DNA of 33,549 nt, taken from NCBI GenBank assembly GCA_002717185.1, contig PBDC01000040.1:36817-70365 (forward strand), read 5' to 3'. The position numbers and the translations under genes were made by a program. Below the pieces are notes generated by a model, which was not told where the DNA came from, did not search any database, and was given only the letters and a program-made list of their open reading frames with translations. Source of the DNA: Rhodospirillaceae bacterium. Lineage in GTDB: Bacteria; Pseudomonadota; Alphaproteobacteria; UBA8366; GCA-2717185. Of this stretch, positions 16,648-24,687 are shown piece after piece (the stretch's first letter is position 1; every line of letters starts with the position of its first letter).

Positions 16648-17891
16648 CGCCACAGCGTCTCGTCACGTATCACTCGGCCGGCCACAGCAGACTCGACGCA
16701 ATCGGAGAGGCTGCCATAGATCACATCGAAACCTGTATTTGCCGGGCCATAATGGGCGAATTTGGCAGAATTTGTCATCAAGACACCACCGGTTTCGGGC
16801 AAGATTGGCGCGACCACTACGCAGGTGTCAGCTACAAAGGTGGGCCCCGCCACGTCCAGGGTCGCACGGTCCTCCGTACCTTCCAGCGCTCTGATAACAT
16901 CGCGGCCAGTGCAGGCGAAAAACGGAATCTTGAACCGCCGGCCGCGCGCCACTGTCGCCAGTTCCGAAAATTCCGAGAGCGAGAAATGCGGGCTACCAAC
17001 CGCAACTGCGTCAATCTGATCGCCGGATACTGTCGACAAGCGGTCGCGCGTCGCCCTTACCGCTTCCAGCGTCAGAGGCACCCTCTCTGCCTGGTTAATA
17101 TCGCATACCGCGCTGACCGTCGGCGCTTCCGGTGTCACACCAGCGATGTGGAACAAACCAACTGCTCCCGTCGACGCGGCGCCAGCGCCAACCGCTTTCA
17201 ACCGATCGTCGGATTGATGCAGGGGCAAGCCATCAACGACGGCGACCGTCTCACCGAATGTTGCGCCGAGCCAGGCGCCAAGTACCGGATAGAACGCATC
17301 CATGTGTTTTAACTCAGGCGAAATCTGGTCGGTAGACACGACGGCCTGCGCCCGCCGGTTGCAATCGAGATGGAGCCCACAATAGGGTGCGCGTCCCACG
17401 ATCGCCGCACAGATATCGAGAAAGTCCCCATAGCGATTGGTCCGCGCACCCAAAACGGAATTGGCGAAGGCGACAGCGTTGCTCTCACCCCACGCGACTT
17501 GCTCACCCAAAGCCGGCCGGTGCCCGGTCTGATACGGCGCGCAGGTGAAACCCTGTGCGCAGCCAAGCGTAAGGTGCGCGTCCATCAGTCGCCGCGCCAT
17601 ATCGCGAAAATGCGCATCGCCGCGCACCCGCTCAGGGTGCAGCAGATCAAGGGCACCGACATTCAGGGTCGTTGGCACCTTGACCTTCCCGCCTTCGGCC
17701 ACCAGCTTCTCGGCAAAATAAACACCGGAATCTCCATGATAAAGACAACCATCAACATGCACCGACGCGATCTCAATCAAATGCGGCGCGCCCAGTAGCC
17801 GGCCGGCCTCGGCGACGATGCGCATCGCCATGGCCGCGGCCTCGCCCGACGCGCCGCCGGCAATCGATTGTTCATATGCAGTGAGCTCCAT
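16644..17891 (-). CDS. Aconitase X large catalytic (DUF521) subunit
   Basis: A 415-residue AcnX catalytic subunit (DUF521), a dehydratase of the aconitase superfamily that uses an iron-sulfur or mononuclear iron centre. Family motifs seen are SVHVDGCLYHGDSGVYFAEK (about 43-62), LGCAQGFTCAPYQTG (109-123), WGESNAVAFANSVLGARTNR (134-153), and PILPETGGVLMTNSAKFAHY near the C-terminus. Cysteines at 49, 111, 117, 161, 171 and 177 are candidate metal ligands. Subunits are separate, as in one bacterial class. Bacterial relatives dehydrate cis-3-hydroxy-L-proline, but no proline-related genes flank it here, so the substrate is open. It is the first gene of a likely AcnX-large, AcnX-small, phosphotransferase operon. 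Confidence 0.92.
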   Translation of the reverse strand: MELTAYEQSIAGGASGEAAAMAMRIVAEAGRLLGAPHLIEIASVHVDGCLYHGDSGVYFAEKLVAEGGKVKVPTTLNVGALDLLHPERVRGDAHFRDMARRLMDAHLTLGCAQGFTCAPYQTGHRPALGEQVAWGESNAVAFANSVLGARTNRYGDFLDICAAIVGRAPYCGLHLDCNRRAQAVVSTDQISPELKHMDAFYPVLGAWLGATFGETVAVVDGLPLHQSDDRLKAVGAGAASTGAVGLFHIAGVTPEAPTVSAVCDINQAERVPLTLEAVRATRDRLSTVSGDQIDAVAVGSPHFSLSEFSELATVARGRRFKIPFFACTGRDVIRALEGTEDRATLDVAGPTFVADTCVVVAPILPETGGVLMTNSAKFAHYGPANTGFDVIYGSLSDCVESAVAGRVIRDETLWR

Positions 17892-18638
17892 GTCAGGCCA
17901 TATTCTCCGCTGCTCCGTTCAAGGCCATCAGTAAGGTAATTTTTTTGTCCATAAGCGACAGTTAGACCCAAGTGTAATCGTCGATGTGTGCCTTGACGAT
18001 ATCGGTCTCGTGCAAATCGTTACACTCGCTATGCTGCACGACAGCGCTAGCTTAGATGAAATGCAATCCGCTCGGTGCGAGGAACAGCCCAGCGAAAACC
18101 GGAAAGTTGATCGGTCCCCGAACGGATGTTGAGGTCAATTTCGACATAACCCAAGTAGATGACACCGCCACATTCCAAAAGCAGTGGGATCCCTTCAGCC
18201 ATCCACAGCCTCCTTCTTGCACACCCATGCGCATGCGAAAGCCGTTTCCGGGTAGTCGGCACAAGCGAGAAAGATCAATCCAACTGAAGCGACCCACATC
18301 GCAGCCTCCGTCAAAGCGACTACGGCCACGCCCATACAAAATGCCTAGCAGTTTATCGTCGTGTGATTATAGCAAAGCGTTTCGAGAGAGACATCGACCG
18401 CCCCATAAAGCGGCCAATGACACGCACACCGGCTGGACCCAGCGTCACCTGAATTGACCTGAGCCGGGCCGAAAAAAGCCGACTGACGGAATAGCCACCT
18501 TAGTATGCTATTCATCGCCGGCTACGTTCGCGTCGCCCCACCGATACTAATGCCTGACCCGCTTATTAAAACTAGCCTCCGCCACAGGACAGCCTATACC
18601 ATTTGCCCATCCACCAACCCTCTATGAGATCTACGAAT
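17892..18638. other. 747-base gap without a supported gene
   Basis: This gap separates the divergent aconitase X operon and the enolase-superfamily gene and should hold both promoters, but no clear -35/-10 pair was found. On the minus strand around 18050-18340, overlapping short frames have protein-like pieces (MGVAVVALTEAAMWVASVGL, then after a frame change LLLECGGVIYLGYVEIDL). They might be a decayed membrane-protein gene; none is intact or recognised. Confidence 0.35.
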
Positions 18639-19733
18639 ATGAAAATTACCGCGCTTGAGTCCATCGCCCTCGATATCCCCTTCAACCATGGCGGTTCCTC
18701 GAAGGCGCTGGGTGGACAGGAATGGAATGTTTTCTCGACCGTTCTTGTCCGTGTCGAAACCGACGAAGGTATCACCGGCTATGGCGACGCTTTTGCCTAT
18801 CATTGCCGGCATGCTGTTCAAGCCGTCCTCGAGAAGATGATCGCACCAATGGCGATCGGTCGCGACGTGGGAGACATCGCCGGTCTTAATTTTGATCTTC
18901 AAAAAGCGATGCATCTGTTTGGACGCTACGGCGTTAACATATTTGCTCTATCCGGCCTGGATATAGCGCTATGGGATATCGTCGGCAAAGCGGCGGGACT
19001 GCCTTTACATCGCCTATTGGGTGGCGCAGTACGCGATCGCATCGAAGGTTATGCCAGCCTATTTCGATATCACGATCCTGGCGCGGTTGCAGAACGTTGC
19101 CAGGCTGCGGTGGCTGATGGTTTCCGCCATATCAAACTGCACGAGACCGCGGAGCCAGAAGTCCGTGCAGCCCGCAAAGCGATCGGCCCTGAAATTCCGC
19201 TGATGGTCGACACCAATTGCCCTTGGACGCCCGCACAGGCTCGTCAAGCGGCCGCAACATTCAAGCCCTATGATATATTCTGGCTGGAGGAACCAATTTT
19301 CCCACCGGAGGATTATCCGGAACTGGCAAAGCTGCGGCGAGACAGTGGTGTTCCGATAGCCGCCGGTGAAAATGCCTGCACGTCGTTCGACTTCCGCAAT
19401 ATGTTTGCCGCCGGAGCGGTCGACTATGCACAGCCGAGTGTTACTAAGGTCGGCGGCATTACGGAGTTTCGGAAAATCGCTACGTTGGCCGAAGCGAACG
19501 GCGTGACCATAATGCCCCACTCTCCCTATTTCGGTCCGGGTTTCTTAGCTACCTTGCATCTGATGGCGGCGCAAGCAGCGGACGGGCTGGTCGAACGTTT
19601 CTATTTATCACCGAAAGCAACGCTATATGGTGATTTGATAGAACCAGCGAATGGGGCATTTCGCGTACCTCAGGGCCCAGGTCTTGGAGCAGACCCTGAT
19701 ATGACAGTTATCAAGCAATTTCGTGTCAATTGA
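18639..19733 (+). CDS. Mandelate racemase/muconate lactonizing enzyme-family (enolase superfamily) protein
   Basis: A 364-residue enolase-superfamily enzyme that abstracts a proton alpha to a carboxylate, typically to dehydrate or epimerise an acid sugar or cycloisomerise a diene acid. It has an N-terminal capping domain (about 1-120) and a TIM barrel. Magnesium ligands are Asp191 (MVDTN), a glutamate of FWLEEPI (217/218) and Glu244 (AAGENA). The first catalytic motif is K-x-H (Lys166, His168 in HIKLHE) rather than the common K-x-K. A histidine opposite lies in IMPHSPYFGPG. A TTG at 18603 and an ATG at 18624 are upstream in frame, but the ATG at 18639 gives the family-typical MKIT start. No strong ribosome site is seen. 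It stands alone after a 747-base gap. Exact substrate unknown. Confidence 0.88.
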   Translation: MKITALESIALDIPFNHGGSSKALGGQEWNVFSTVLVRVETDEGITGYGDAFAYHCRHAVQAVLEKMIAPMAIGRDVGDIAGLNFDLQKAMHLFGRYGVNIFALSGLDIALWDIVGKAAGLPLHRLLGGAVRDRIEGYASLFRYHDPGAVAERCQAAVADGFRHIKLHETAEPEVRAARKAIGPEIPLMVDTNCPWTPAQARQAAATFKPYDIFWLEEPIFPPEDYPELAKLRRDSGVPIAAGENACTSFDFRNMFAAGAVDYAQPSVTKVGGITEFRKIATLAEANGVTIMPHSPYFGPGFLATLHLMAAQAADGLVERFYLSPKATLYGDLIEPANGAFRVPQGPGLGADPDMTVIKQFRVN

Positions 19734-20312
19734 ACGTCGCTATCTAACGCCCAACAAATCACGCAAAAGGTCAGGCTCTCACTACGATGAAAAATTCAGC
19801 TCCAAACCATAATTTGCCCTAATCTTTGCTTTCTTTGTTGTAACCGGGCTGCAAGTCGCTCAGTAGATCCACTTAGTTCATCTGTATCGCCTTTATTGCA
19901 ATTGTCCCATCCGAATTTCTCACCCGTTGACCTTCGCTATTGCGTTGAGTAACTGAACGACAAACGGTGTGAAAAATGCGCATTCGATGAGCATACCACT
20001 CCTGCACAAAACCAACACTTGACGCCAAGTTAAATAGATAACTGTATAATACTATCACCTAAACGCAATAAATAAATTTCATAATTTTATTATATTTTTA
20101 GCTTATTTATTTTAGATAATAAATCTATTATATATTATTTACAATAAATTAATTATTTTTATTTTAATGATTTTTTTATAACCTAGCAATGCTAACAAGA
20201 TGTTTTTGTAGTTTTATTCACACTTCGTCTCGGATCGCGATATAAAGAGATTGGGCAATTAGCTTCAGAGCTTGCCTAAGTACTTATTCGATCAATTAAG
20301 GGAGGGACAGCC
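19734..20312. other. 579-base gap with an extremely AT-rich island (20061-20180)
   Basis: By direct count, 20061-20180 has only 10 G or C in 120 bases, against roughly 55-60% GC in flanking genes. A TTGACG (20019-20024) and TATAAT (20045-20050) resemble a sigma-70 promoter toward the gene at 20313, but their 20-base spacing is too long to be optimal. No gene was found; the short minus-strand frame at 19873-20058 has no family features. The island could be a nucleoid-protein (H-NS-like) target or an upstream promoter element. Confidence 0.5.
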
Positions 20313-21149
20313 GTGGAACTCGGCGTATTTATTTTCGACACCGACTACAGCATTAGCATCGAAGAACTGGCACGTGCGCTGGAAGACCGAGGCTTCGCAT
20401 CTCTCTTCGTACCTGAGCACACGCATATTCCCGTGAGCCGGAAGTCGGCCTGGCCAGGCGGAGGCGATCTGCCGAAGGAATACGCGCACACACTCGATCC
20501 CTTCATTTCGCTTTCCTTCGCGGCAGCGGCGACGAACAACTTAAAGCTCGGCACAGGCATTAGCCTCATCCCGCAGCGCGACCCGATCGTTACCGCGAAG
20601 GTCATCGCGAGCCTCGACATGATGTCAAACGGTCGTGTCACACTAGGCATCGGCGGCGGTTGGAACGTAGAAGAGATGGAAAGCCATGGCGCGACCTATA
20701 AGACCCGTTTCAAGCTGATGCGCGAGCGGGTGCTGGCCATGAAGGCTTTGTGGACCGAAGAGGAAGCGGAATTCGATGGCGAAATGGTCAAGTTCGAGAA
20801 GTCTTGGTCTTGGCCGAAACCGCTACAAAAGCCGCACCCACCAATAATCCTGGGCGGCGAGACGAAATACACGCTGCAACGCGTGGCGGAATACTGCGAC
20901 GGCTGGCTGCCAAGGGTGACACCAAATTTTGATCCAGAAAAGGATATGGCGCGACTGCGCGAGGCTGCAGACGAAGCTGAGCGCGATTTTAGTGAACTGT
21001 CGGTGACCTTGTTCCGCGCGCCGGCCGATGCTCAGCAGTTGGAAGCGTGCCAACAGGCGGGAATCCATGGCGGCCTGTTCCAGTTACCCTCCGCCGATCG
21101 CGAAAAAATTCTGCCGTTGCTAGACGATTACGCGAAACTTCTTACCTAA
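20313..21149 (+). CDS. Luciferase-like (LLM class) flavin/F420-type oxidoreductase
   Basis: A 278-residue TIM-barrel protein of the bacterial luciferase superfamily, subgroup resembling TIGR03619 F420-type enzymes. Recognisable segments are ELARALEDRGFASLFVPEHT (about 14-33), LKLGTGISLIPQRDP, VTLGIGGGWNVEEMESHG and PHPPIILGGETKYTLQR. Members oxidise or reduce diverse substrates with FMNH2 or F420. F420 is uncommon in proteobacteria, so FMN is an equally fair guess. The gene starts with GTG at 20313, supported by a strong GGGAGGG at normal spacing; no better ATG is present. It converges on an alpha/beta hydrolase gene six bases away. An AT-rich upstream island may be part of its promoter. Confidence 0.9.
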   Translation: MELGVFIFDTDYSISIEELARALEDRGFASLFVPEHTHIPVSRKSAWPGGGDLPKEYAHTLDPFISLSFAAAATNNLKLGTGISLIPQRDPIVTAKVIASLDMMSNGRVTLGIGGGWNVEEMESHGATYKTRFKLMRERVLAMKALWTEEEAEFDGEMVKFEKSWSWPKPLQKPHPPIILGGETKYTLQRVAEYCDGWLPRVTPNFDPEKDMARLREAADEAERDFSELSVTLFRAPADAQQLEACQQAGIHGGLFQLPSADREKILPLLDDYAKLLT

Positions 21150-21155
21150 ATTGTC

Positions 21156-21956
21156 TTAAAACCGTTCCGCGATAAAACGCGCAATCCGCGCGTTTGTCGC
21201 ATCTGGTGCTTCCGTCATGGAGAAGTGGCCTGGCCCGGAAATTGTTTGGCTCTCCGCGCCGGCAACCGACTTTAAAATTAGTTCTTGGAACGGGCCTTCC
21301 TCGCCCTCGGCGAGCACGCGGCGTACCCGATCTAATCGCATGGTAGTGCTTTGCAAGACAAGCACAGGGATATCGAGGGATGTCATGGTCGGTGTGAGTT
21401 GCTCCGCATCCCAGCCTATAAGCGCGCCAAACAAAGGCGCACCCGTAGCTTCAGGAATCGACAAAACCTTTCCGATCGCTTCGTCTTTCCAGCTGGGCGG
21501 GTCGCCGAAGAACATGTCCTCGAACAAACTCAGCACAACCGCCTTGTAGCCCTTTTCGGAAATCGCCAAGTCCCAACTCGCCTGACCGGCTGCCTTGTCA
21601 ATGCCGACCTGACTGCCATCAACCAGAACGAGGCCAGCGACGCGGTGCTTAGCTTGCCGCCAAGCCTCCATTACAACCCGGCAGCCCATGGAGTGACCAA
21701 TGAGGATTGCACCGGTCAGGTCTTCCTCGCCAAGCATGCGCGCAACGTCACCACCAACAGTTTCGATCGTCATCGGTGCTTCACCACGTGGCGACTCTCC
21801 GTGTCCACGTAGATCGCAAGCTACCACCGTGTGCCCCTCAGCAAAGTGTGTTAGCTGATGCCGCCAGTCTTGAAGCCGACAGAGGAACCCATGCACGAAA
21901 ACTATGGGTGGTACGCCATCTCCTGCACGAAGTCTGTTAAGCGTGATGTCAGCCAT
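21156..21956 (-). CDS. Alpha/beta hydrolase
   Basis: A 266-residue cytoplasmic alpha/beta hydrolase. The oxyanion segment FVHGFLC lies at about 19-25, followed by ACDLRGHGESPRGE (about 46-59), the nucleophile elbow GHSMGC near 88-93, an aspartate in VLVDGSQVG or the later cap region, and the catalytic histidine in GPGHFSMTE near the C-terminus. It would hydrolyse an ester, lactone or similar bond; substrate not predictable. AGGAG lies five bases before the ATG, so the start is firm. It converges on the luciferase-like gene and diverges, across 74 bases, from the candidate selenoprotein gene. Confidence 0.9.
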   Translation of the reverse strand: MADITLNRLRAGDGVPPIVFVHGFLCRLQDWRHQLTHFAEGHTVVACDLRGHGESPRGEAPMTIETVGGDVARMLGEEDLTGAILIGHSMGCRVVMEAWRQAKHRVAGLVLVDGSQVGIDKAAGQASWDLAISEKGYKAVVLSLFEDMFFGDPPSWKDEAIGKVLSIPEATGAPLFGALIGWDAEQLTPTMTSLDIPVLVLQSTTMRLDRVRRVLAEGEEGPFQELILKSVAGAESQTISGPGHFSMTEAPDATNARIARFIAERF

Positions 21957-22030
21957 TTCAACTCCTGATGGCTTCTGGAAATTTTGCTATCATAAGGTTA
22001 TGCAGCGCCTCAAATCGAAAGGCAAAGAAT

Positions 22031-22249
22031 ATGAAAATACGCATCGAATACTGCGTGATTTGAAACTACGAACGCCGCGCTCTCCGTGCGAGAGACCTGA
22101 TTATGGCCAAAATTTCAGATGCAGATATCGAACTGATCGGCAGCGGCGGCGGTGTCTTCAACATCGATGTGGATGGACATCGCACCTATTGCAAAAGCAA
22201 TACCGGGCGTTTTCCGACGGATGATGAAATTCTAAATGGCATCTCCTAA
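22031..22249 (+). CDS. SelW/Rdx-family protein with in-frame UGA (candidate selenoprotein)
   Basis: Read with UGA as selenocysteine (U), this frame gives a complete 72-residue thioredoxin-like Rdx/SelW protein. It opens MKIRIEYCVIUNYERRALRA, continues through SDADIELIGSGGGVFNIDVD and HRTYCKSNTGRFPTDDEI, and ends at TAA (22247-22249). The CVIU motif matches the CxxU redox centre of SelW-like proteins, followed by the family's GGGVFNIDVDG and TGRFP blocks. The UGA is at 22061-22063. GAAAGG lies eight bases before the ATG. A standard gene finder would stop after ten codons or report only the 48-residue tail from 22103. A hairpin at 22080-22094 is a candidate SECIS. Family function is thiol redox, exact role unknown. 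A Cys homologue with a UGC-to-UGA error is the alternative, but a UGA at just this codon strongly favours Sec. Confidence 0.85.
22080..22094 (+). promoter_or_regulatory. Candidate bacterial SECIS hairpin downstream of the UGA codon
   Basis: CTCTC (22080-22084) pairs perfectly with GAGAG (22090-22094) around the five-base loop CGTGC. The loop starts 22 bases after the UGA and has G as its second base. Published bacterial SECIS models ask for a short stem, a loop roughly 16-37 bases after UGA and a G in the first two loop positions, so the geometry fits. The stem is short and could be chance; its location is the main support. Confidence 0.5.
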
Positions 22250-22419
22250 AAGGAAGAGTTTAGCCCAATTAGGAATTCGGCTTTTTCGCGCCGGATAGTG
22301 CACAATAGAATCACCAGGCAACCGAAATAGGAACTGACGTTGCCAACGGCTAATACCAATTTCATGAAACGGAAGCCAGAAGAAGTGCGTCATAAACGGC
22401 GCGCCAAATGTAATCGCTG

Positions 22420-23277
22420 ATGCGCTCTCACAATTCAATCTTTTGGGTACTCCTCAGCGGAAGCCTGATTGTGCCGATTTCAGCAGAAGCGGCAGATATC
22501 CGGGTCGTAGCGCGCGATGCAGTCGTCAATACGAAGATTGATCGAACCACAGCGAAAACGCGCGAGGTACACGATATCGCCTCGCGGAACGCGACAACCC
22601 GTCTGCTCGTCGAAACAGCAAACGACCCTATCGCCGTTGCAGTGCTATTCGCTGGTGGCAAAGGTGCGATGAACCTATCAAGAAATGGAAAAATTGGCTG
22701 GGGTAATGGAAATTTCTTGGTGCGCAGCCGCCCCTATTTTCTTGAACGCGGCATCACGACCGCGATAATCGATGCGCCAACGGATCAAAAATATGACTTG
22801 CGTCACGGATTTCGTGGCTCGGCAAATCATGCAACCGATATCGGTGCAGCCATTACGCATCTGCGGTCAACTTACAACCTGCCGGTCTGGCTCATAGGCA
22901 CTAGCCGCGGTACCAACTCGGTGGTTAACGCCGCAGTCCGGCTCGCGGCGGATAGTGCGGACGGGATCGTCCTCACCTCGTCGATGCTGACTTGGAATGA
23001 AAAGGGTGACAATCTTCTGGGTTTTGACCTGGAGAAAATTTCGGGCCCCGTTCTCATCAGTCACCACCGAAATGACGAATGTCATGTGACACCCCCAGAG
23101 GGCGTTCGCAACCTTCAATCACGCCTCACCAATGGTGGCCCGAAGAAGGTCGTTTGGTATCGCGGTGGCTACGCGGTGGGAAACCCTTGTCACGCCGCGC
23201 ACTATCACGGTTTCAACGGCATCGAAGAACAGGTGGTTTCCGACATCGTTGCTTGGATAAAACAAACCAAACCCTAA
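22420..23277 (+). CDS. Exported alpha/beta hydrolase-like protein
   Basis: A 285-residue protein with a Sec signal peptide: MRSH, then a hydrophobic core (IFWVLLSGSLIVPISAEA), with likely cleavage at AEA-AD near residue 24. The mature part is alpha/beta-hydrolase-like, with VLFAGGKGAMNL as oxyanion segment, GTSRGTNSV as nucleophile elbow (G-x-S-x-G, about residues 160-168), HHRNDECHV with the acid, and HAAHYHGFNG with the catalytic histidine. It would act in the periplasm on an unknown ester or peptide. No ribosome site is evident before the ATG at 22420, and no alternative in-frame start keeps the signal peptide. It follows the candidate selenoprotein gene by 170 bases on the same strand. 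Composition is slightly more AT-rich than its neighbours. Confidence 0.82.
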   Translation: MRSHNSIFWVLLSGSLIVPISAEAADIRVVARDAVVNTKIDRTTAKTREVHDIASRNATTRLLVETANDPIAVAVLFAGGKGAMNLSRNGKIGWGNGNFLVRSRPYFLERGITTAIIDAPTDQKYDLRHGFRGSANHATDIGAAITHLRSTYNLPVWLIGTSRGTNSVVNAAVRLAADSADGIVLTSSMLTWNEKGDNLLGFDLEKISGPVLISHHRNDECHVTPPEGVRNLQSRLTNGGPKKVVWYRGGYAVGNPCHAAHYHGFNGIEEQVVSDIVAWIKQTKP

Positions 23278-23687
23278 TCAAAAAACACAAAATCCCCGCG
23301 CCACCTGGTATTTTTGGGCACTTTTCCAACAGCCTCCGATCCCTGACCGGGCATAGTTTTGTTTACGAGGATATATCTCCTGTCCTGTCTAGTGGCATCA
23401 TTTTTGATGCTTTTCCAGTCTGGTTTCACCAGGAAACTCGAGTTTAGAGAACTTAATCCATGTAGCTACAAAGCTATACGATGTGACGGATTTTCATTAG
23501 CGAATTTCTGACATTCTGCTCGAAATTCGCACTCTTGATGAGGCGGACAAGAAATACAGTACCTGAAGTGTCGGGCCGGGCTGGTCGCCCGCAACGTCGA
23601 AGTCCCATAAAGCAGGCCCCGCTGCGATTCGGCTGTCTCCTTGCGGTTCAAGCCCGCCATCCATAGTAGCAAAGAGAGGCATTCGGG
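23278..23687. other. 410-base gap; possible structured RNA near 23480-23680
   Basis: No gene is supported. On the minus strand 23540-23680 contains several short GC-rich hairpins: CTTG-AACCG-CAAG, GCAG-CGGGGC-CTGC and CGGGC-GACCA-GCCCG. Such clustering suggests a folded RNA, but it matches no RNA I can recall, and no tRNA, tmRNA or RNase P signature is complete. Confidence 0.3.
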
Positions 23688-24683
23688 CTAACCAGTTGTC
23701 CAACGATCAAGAACGTCTTTCGCTTCCGCCATGATCGCTTCCACAACCTGCCCCGCAGGCGGAATCGAGCCAATCACACCGGACCCTTGCCCGGCCGCCA
23801 GCACACCATGCTCAACATCCCCCTCCATGCGACCCCTGATAGAGGCTGGTTCGCCGACTTCGCGCAGTTGATAGGGGAACGGCTTGATGGCTTCCTCATG
23901 CCCTGCCCAGTAATCCGTAAATTTGTTGCGGATGACGCGGGCCGTCTTACCGGAATGACCACGCGTTACAATGGTGCCGTCCTCGTCGATATCGACGATC
24001 TTCTGTTTGTATTTGAGATGCCCACGCGCCTCCTCAGTCGCAATGAAGCGGGTGCCCATCCAAACACCCTTCGCGCCCAGCGCCAGAGCCGCGATGAGAC
24101 CGCGCCCGTCGGAAATGCCGCCAGCGGCCAGGACCGGGATATCGACACTGTCAACCACTTTGGCAACCAGCGGCAAGGTCCCAACGCGTCCGACATGACC
24201 GCCGCCCTCGTGCCCCGAGGCGATTACTGCATCTACGCCGGAGGCTTCGACCTTTTTCGCCTGTCGTGATGTGCCAACTAGCGACATGACCTTCATGCCC
24301 GCCTCATGCGCCCGTGGCACGATTCGACCGGGATCACCCAGACCGGATACTATTACCGAACAGCCTTCCTCGAAGGTTACCGCGATATGATCCTCAACCT
24401 CCCGCGTATATCCGCTCGCAGTTTCATCACCGCCACTAACCTCGGCGAAGAGAATATCGACGCCATAGGGCTTGTCAGTTTCCCGCTTAACCAACTGAAT
24501 TTCGCGCCGCAGTTGCTCCGGATCCATGAAGGCTGATCCGATTACACCCAATCCACCAGCATTGGACACCGCGGCCGCAAGCTTGCCATAGGCGACAGAA
24601 TACATCCCTGCTTGGCAGACTGGGTACCGGACCCCCAGCATCCGGCACAGCTCGTTATTCTCCAGAACGTTGCTAAACAGCAT
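23688..24683 (-). CDS. Nitronate monooxygenase (2-nitropropane dioxygenase-like)
   Basis: A 331-residue FMN TIM-barrel enzyme of the NMO/2-nitropropane dioxygenase family, which oxidises nitronates or related compounds. Diagnostic segments are RYPVCQAGMYSVAYGKLAAA near the N-terminus, SNAGGLGVIGS, then ASGHEGGGHVGRVGTLPLV with the active-site histidine region, and VLAAGGISDGRG followed by GVWMGTRFIATEEA for phosphate binding. The frame can be extended to 24740, inside the upstream gene. The ATG at 24683, four bases after that gene's stop (24688), gives a normal N-terminus and was chosen. It follows the TcuA-like flavoprotein in a tight two-gene operon. The physiological substrate could be propionate-3-nitronate or another enolate; this cannot be resolved here. 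Confidence 0.9.
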   Translation of the reverse strand: MLFSNVLENNELCRMLGVRYPVCQAGMYSVAYGKLAAAVSNAGGLGVIGSAFMDPEQLRREIQLVKRETDKPYGVDILFAEVSGGDETASGYTREVEDHIAVTFEEGCSVIVSGLGDPGRIVPRAHEAGMKVMSLVGTSRQAKKVEASGVDAVIASGHEGGGHVGRVGTLPLVAKVVDSVDIPVLAAGGISDGRGLIAALALGAKGVWMGTRFIATEEARGHLKYKQKIVDIDEDGTIVTRGHSGKTARVIRNKFTDYWAGHEEAIKPFPYQLREVGEPASIRGRMEGDVEHGVLAAGQGSGVIGSIPPAGQVVEAIMAEAKDVLDRWTTG

Positions 24684-24687
24684 TAGC

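Noticed and set aside
23641..23672. tRNA-like T-arm (GGTTCAAGCC) in the gap
   Set aside because: The stem has a mismatch and no acceptor, D or anticodon arm can be built around it.
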